Origin: Elysia marginata
Lineage: Eukaryota; Mollusca; Gastropoda; Plakobranchidae
Direction: 5' to 3'
Length of the DNA: 24,743 nucleotides
Assembly: GCA_019649035.1 (NCBI GenBank)
Contig: BMAT01002548.1
Coordinates: 118,455 to 143,197, forward strand
The notes below the pieces were generated by a model. It did no database searches. It worked only from the letters and a program-made list of their open reading frames with translations, and was not told the origin of the DNA. Position 1 is the first letter of the stretch. The number at the start of each line of letters is the position of its first letter. Shown here in pieces: positions 20,474 to 24,743 of this stretch. Made by a program: the position numbers and the translations under genes.

Positions 20474-21814
20474 ATTTGTATGTGTTGACCATCTGCTTAA
20501 ACAAGTTCAATTCCCCACCAGAAAAATGAAACTTATAAAATATTCCCAATATTCAACGCTTCGACACAATGACTTCACGGCGCTTACCTGTGGAAAAATG
20601 GAATCATCGCTTTGCTACAAATTGATTTCGAATACAGCTACCTTAACATGTTGCAAATTTAAATTAACCTCCGATTAGGGGCTGTTTCAGAACTAATATC
20701 TCTTGTGTGTAAAATTCATTAGGTGAGCTCACCAGCGACCTTCTCTGTGGGCGAGGTAGTTTATTCGAACAACTTTAGCGCTAAATCTGACCCTAAAAAC
20801 TCACCATTGCCTAAGCGGATCTACTCTTAAAAGATTTTTAAAAAATTCATGGAACAGATCCAATTTGTCATGCATTATGTTTTTCCAAATTTCAGTTCAC
20901 GGTCGAGCAAATGAGTTGCATGTTTTACTTCCGCTCACCAACAGGGAGGTGGAAATAAGGCTTTATGCTAAAAAGCGGGATGGGGGTCGAAATGTGATAT
21001 CTCTGGTTTAAAACAAGGTAACTAAAATTTAGATTTCCATAGTATGACTCAGTTGTAAAACCGCAAGTCTTTGAAAATGAAAAAAAAAACTCGATACTCA
21101 TGCACTTGACTTTACATCTGTCGATTGTTTCGGCCCATCTCTCTCCTGATATGGATACGTTCCCGTGGCTTGGTAGAGGCCATAGACTGTAAAACAACTG
21201 ATTACCCGTATTTCACACCCTACGCTTTGAACCAAAATGAATTAGATTTAGAAAGATAATATGAAAACACTACTCTACTTCACAGCTACGAAGAATATGG
21301 TTATAATATCCATAAATACTTTAAGAAACACTGAATAATTAATGTCCTAATCAGACAACCGAGAGTACACGTCTTGATTCTGCCATAGTCTTATACTATA
21401 GCTAAGAAGAAGAAGAAGGAAGACAGAAGAAACTGTTACAATTTAAACTTTCTTCCACCACATCACTCCCCCCTCTGTCTGTCTGTCTCTCTCTCTTAAT
21501 AGTTTATAAAAAGCAGATTAACAACCTATTACTTCTTGACACAAGAAAAAAACAATACTACCTAAGTTATAACATAAAAACGTCTTTATTTGATTGCCTT
21601 TTTCATAAACAATACATATTACAATGGAGATATAAAACATTTCCGGACTAAAACTAAAGACAAGAGTACATTGTATATGAAGACATAATGGGATTATCCG
21701 TTACCACCCAATCTTCTTAAATGATAGTGCGAAGGGCTAAAAAACTACTTGTCTAGCTCTATCTACTTTATAGATATACTCCAAGTGTTGTGAACTCTAC
21801 TTTAATTTTTAGAT
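20474..21814. other. AT-rich intergenic region, no supported gene
   Basis: Only a short GAA-rich run (about 21404-21420) and a short CT run (about 21474-21498) stand out. A minus-strand open frame at 20925-21197 has no recognisable domain. Confidence 0.6.
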
Positions 21815-21819
21815 GTCTC

Positions 21820-21875
<56 letters not shown>

Positions 21876-21938
21876 CCTTTCTCTGTCCCTCTCTGTCTGT
21901 CTGTATGTCTGTCTCTCTCTCTTTCTCTTTCTCTCTAG
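21815..21938. repeat. (CT)n microsatellite
   Basis: A long CT dinucleotide run with CCCT, CTTT and CTGT interruptions. Confidence 0.95.
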
Positions 21939-22805
21939 CTAATTATATATCTATCGATCGATCTACATGTATCTCCTTCTCTCTGATTGTGTGTGTGTTT
22001 GTGTGGTCGGAAGAAACATGACGGACTTCAGGCATATGCTTACGCACTTTTCAGTCACCTTTAAGTTTAAATAATTGTCCACGTTTGTCACGTCATTATG
22101 TAGCCTACATCATAGACAAACCTCATAAATTGATAAAATTTTCATCTCGGTTCTGTCACCTTTGACCCTTTCATACCCACTATTGCGCCCGATACATGTA
22201 CCATGGACTAACAGCTGCATGGTCAGAAAGGTCATTGTAGTCCGGCTTTTACATAATTACACAGTTGCACGGACACCTTTACGACACAATCATGTGTTCT
22301 TGTCTTATTCTGTTGATTGAGCTTAGTTGACTGCCGTTGACCGGAACAGATTTTAACAAAGATTTTAGAGGTATGGAAAAGTGTTATTTTTCTTCACTGT
22401 GTTATTGTTAGAACCATTAGCTACACAATAAAGCCTTTCTCTGTTTCTAAAGCATATTGAGTAGGCTAAGTGTTAGAATGTTGGGGAAATCGGTTATTTT
22501 GTCAAACCCTTGCTAAATTATTTCACATGGTGGTAAAGGACAAGATATCTAGATTTATAAAGAGGTTAACTTTTTAAATATGCCCCTTCGGGTATTTTTC
22601 ATAAAGTTCGCTGTTTTAATTTTTTATCCTGTCATTTTTATTTACCCTTATTTTGCTCTGATTTGCAACAAAAGTGTTTTAATCTTTTTATAGTTGGGGT
22701 ATAGGTCAAGTTGAAATTAATAATGCCCTGCTGCGCATTTCAATGACAATAAATGTAATTGTAAATGACTTTCATCCACGAGAGTTGTCGGTCATAGCCC
22801 TACAC
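21939..22805. other. Intergenic region, no supported gene
   Basis: No gene seen. The stretch near 22740-22770 (CAATGACAATAAATGTAATT and on) resembles the 3' tail of a non-LTR element but is too short to be sure. Confidence 0.5.
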
Positions 22806-23024
22806 TAGAGACCTTTAGCACACGCACCGTGTCCCACTACGTGGACGTGAAAATCGGGAAAGCATATTGAGAAACTATAAAAATAATGAAACCAACTTCT
22901 AAAAATAGACCCACAGATGTTCTATTTTTAGAAACTGGTTTCATTATTTTTATAGTTTCTCAATCTGCTTTCCCGATTTTCGCGTACGCGTATTGAGACA
23001 CGGTGCGTGTGCTAAAGGTCTCTA
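22806..23024. mobile_element. 219-bp foldback (long palindromic) MITE
   Basis: Two arms of about 104 bp pair over their whole length with roughly eight mismatches, around an 11-base loop (22910-22920). The outer ends are TAGAGACCTTTAGCACACGC and its complement, and the inner stem is TCTAAAAATAGA (22898-22909) against TCTATTTTTAGA (22921-22932). If the outermost TA on each side is a target duplication, the element is GAGACC...GGTCTC inserted at TA. No coding capacity. Confidence 0.9.
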
Positions 23025-24743
23025 TTAACACCAACTATGAACCACGTATCGCGACCAGTCGAAGAGAGGACAAGATCCAAATTTTCATTTGAGAAAACGA
23101 CATTTTTTTATTTTTTTTTTTTGGGGGGGGGGTTAGATTTTCCCTCTCAAAACAAGTGTTAGTAGGACCTGCCTTTCTACAAAACTTGTCACAGTTCACG
23201 CAGTTTTTGAACGTCTAAAACCTTCGGAAGAAAATACTTTGTTAAACACTGCGACAATTATCTGACTTATTCAAGTATTGGGACTGGTTGGGAGATAAAT
23301 TATCTATTACTAGTACAGTAGTAGTTCATTATATTCAAATGAACGGGGTGGTGTTGCGTTAAAAGAAAACCCACGTAGCTGGGAGAGGAAAGGAATGTTC
23401 ATACAATCAATAGTGTGGTTTCACCTCTTTCTGATTGCTATTGTTTATGTTATACGTGTCATTTGTTAATGTTCTCTTTGTTAACTGATACATGATGATG
23501 ATGATGATAATAATAATTATACAGTTTAAGAATGTTTTCCACTTTATTCAAACCTCAACGAGCTTTGCCTTTACATTGAAAATTAAGCCTCAATATTGTT
23601 CACACATTTTATAATTAGCCTATAGTGTCATCTTAAATAATATTAATTATGTTTATGGTGAGACTAACGCAAAGAGGATAACTTTTAAAAGTACGAGAAA
23701 CAAAAATGCTTTGAGATACTGGTTATAACTTTTAAAATTATCCTTAGTTTTGAGTGGTTTAGATCTAACAGGGTAACCTTTCTTACAACTGATTTTAATT
23801 CAAATTAAGTAGTTATAGCTATGGCTGTTCAAAGTTATTATCTTATTTTGTTTTCTGCACATTTTGCGCCTAATTAATTTAAATAGATAAAAAAAAAACA
23901 ACAACCAAAATCTAGGTGCAAGCAATTTAATCATCTCGATATTTAGGTTATATCACCCGAAACCACTGTTAATTCTTGTAGTCAATACCAGTCAAATAAA
24001 AGTACTTGGATGTTGTTCGCTCTGCTTATATATACCGATAATTGTACAGGCCTACAATTTATAGAATAAGAATGGCATTGGAAATATAAATAATTTCCTC
24101 TATGCCTACGTTACTGGAGTCTATACATTTCGTTTAAACAAGAAAATTTACCAGGTTTGTTCTATAAATAACTTTTTTGTTATATAAAAAACAAACAAAC
24201 ACCAAATTCAAATTTGGACCAAAGTAATTAGTATTGTGTACTGTTAACATCTAACTTAAGAAAGTTGTTAATGCTGCCCAAACATTAATATGAAACTGAC
24301 ACATTATGCTCTCAAATCTGGCTGCATAGGTCACTTTATCCAGCTCTTTTAAAGGGACGTTTTTAGCCCAACAATCTCCATGTCTTATTTAAAAGGTTGT
24401 CTTAGGAAATAACAATTCACATTGGGGGAAAAGGTTGGTCCAGTTTGACGCAGAAAATGAGAAAATCGAGGATGATCAAATAACTTTAGGCTGTAAAAAA
24501 GCCAGAACTTTGTTACTACCCTGACTGTGTGCGCAGGGCCTTTGTCACGGTGAAAACCCACACCGTCGACCAGTGCATTTTTTTTTTCAAGTTCAAGGCC
24601 TTAGTTTGTCTTGAATCACCATTGAATTTTAGAGTGCCTTTGCCTGCAGGATTTGAGTTCGCAATGCAAATGAACGTCAATGCATTATATTTTTGTCGAC
24701 CTATTGTTGGGCATTGTTCAACTGACCACAAGCAAGCAGCTGA
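23025..24743. other. AT-rich intergenic region to window end, no supported gene
   Basis: Contains a T-run/G-run (about 23103-23132) and an (ATG)n/(ATA)n microsatellite (23492-23520). A minus-strand open frame (24516-24731) is close to the window edge and has no recognisable domain; it could be part of an exon but I cannot support it. Confidence 0.5.

Noticed and set aside
24516..24731. 71-codon minus-strand open frame near the window end
   Set aside because: No recognised family; includes a poly-Lys run from an A tract. Needs flanking sequence to judge.

Overview
This is AT-rich eukaryotic genomic DNA with one clearly recognisable gene, an intron-bearing uridine phosphorylase on the + strand. 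Seven coding exons between 5259 and 14942 join, all with GT-AG junctions and compatible phases, into a 297-residue reading frame with no internal stop. The tRNA-derived SINEs, the LINE remnant, the many small inverted-repeat elements, the abundant GA/GACA/GATA microsatellites and the frequent TAGGCCTA and AGATCTAG words all fit an invertebrate. A gastropod mollusc is my best guess, but that rests on repeat style and is inference. No bacterial operon, CRISPR array, rRNA or functional tRNA gene is visible.

Layout: 1-1600 is a purine-rich low-complexity domain. 1622-1860 is a compound tetranucleotide microsatellite. 1861-5248 is AT-rich DNA with no supported gene, where the undetected 5' UTR and promoter of the phosphorylase may lie. 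5249-14942 is the phosphorylase gene. Its 3.0 kb intron 4 holds a SINE-like remnant, a MITE with a perfect terminal inverted repeat and flanking direct repeats, and a LINE fragment with a 5' inversion. Its 2.6 kb intron 6 holds a 0.5 kb polypyrimidine tract and a 24-bp minisatellite interrupted by a 283-base assembly gap. A probable polyadenylation signal lies at 15130.

Downstream, 15150-24743 has no gene I can support and is a small graveyard of mobile elements. It holds a degenerate tRNA-derived SINE near 15312-15500, two related TA-flanked pogo/Tigger-like MITEs (18739-18921 and 20287-20473), a full-length tRNA-derived SINE on the minus strand with a 12-bp target duplication (19155-19458), a CT microsatellite (about 21815-21938), and a nearly perfect 219-bp foldback element (22806-23024).

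The phosphorylase is expected to cleave uridine (and probably deoxyuridine) with phosphate to uracil plus ribose-1-phosphate in cytosolic pyrimidine salvage. Its substrate and phosphate-binding motifs are conserved. The two cysteines that form the redox switch of vertebrate UPP2 are absent. I did not find a novel multi-gene system. The most interesting observations are the LINE 5' inversion, the foldback element, and the minisatellite that places an array of 5'-splice-site-like words just upstream of the last exon.
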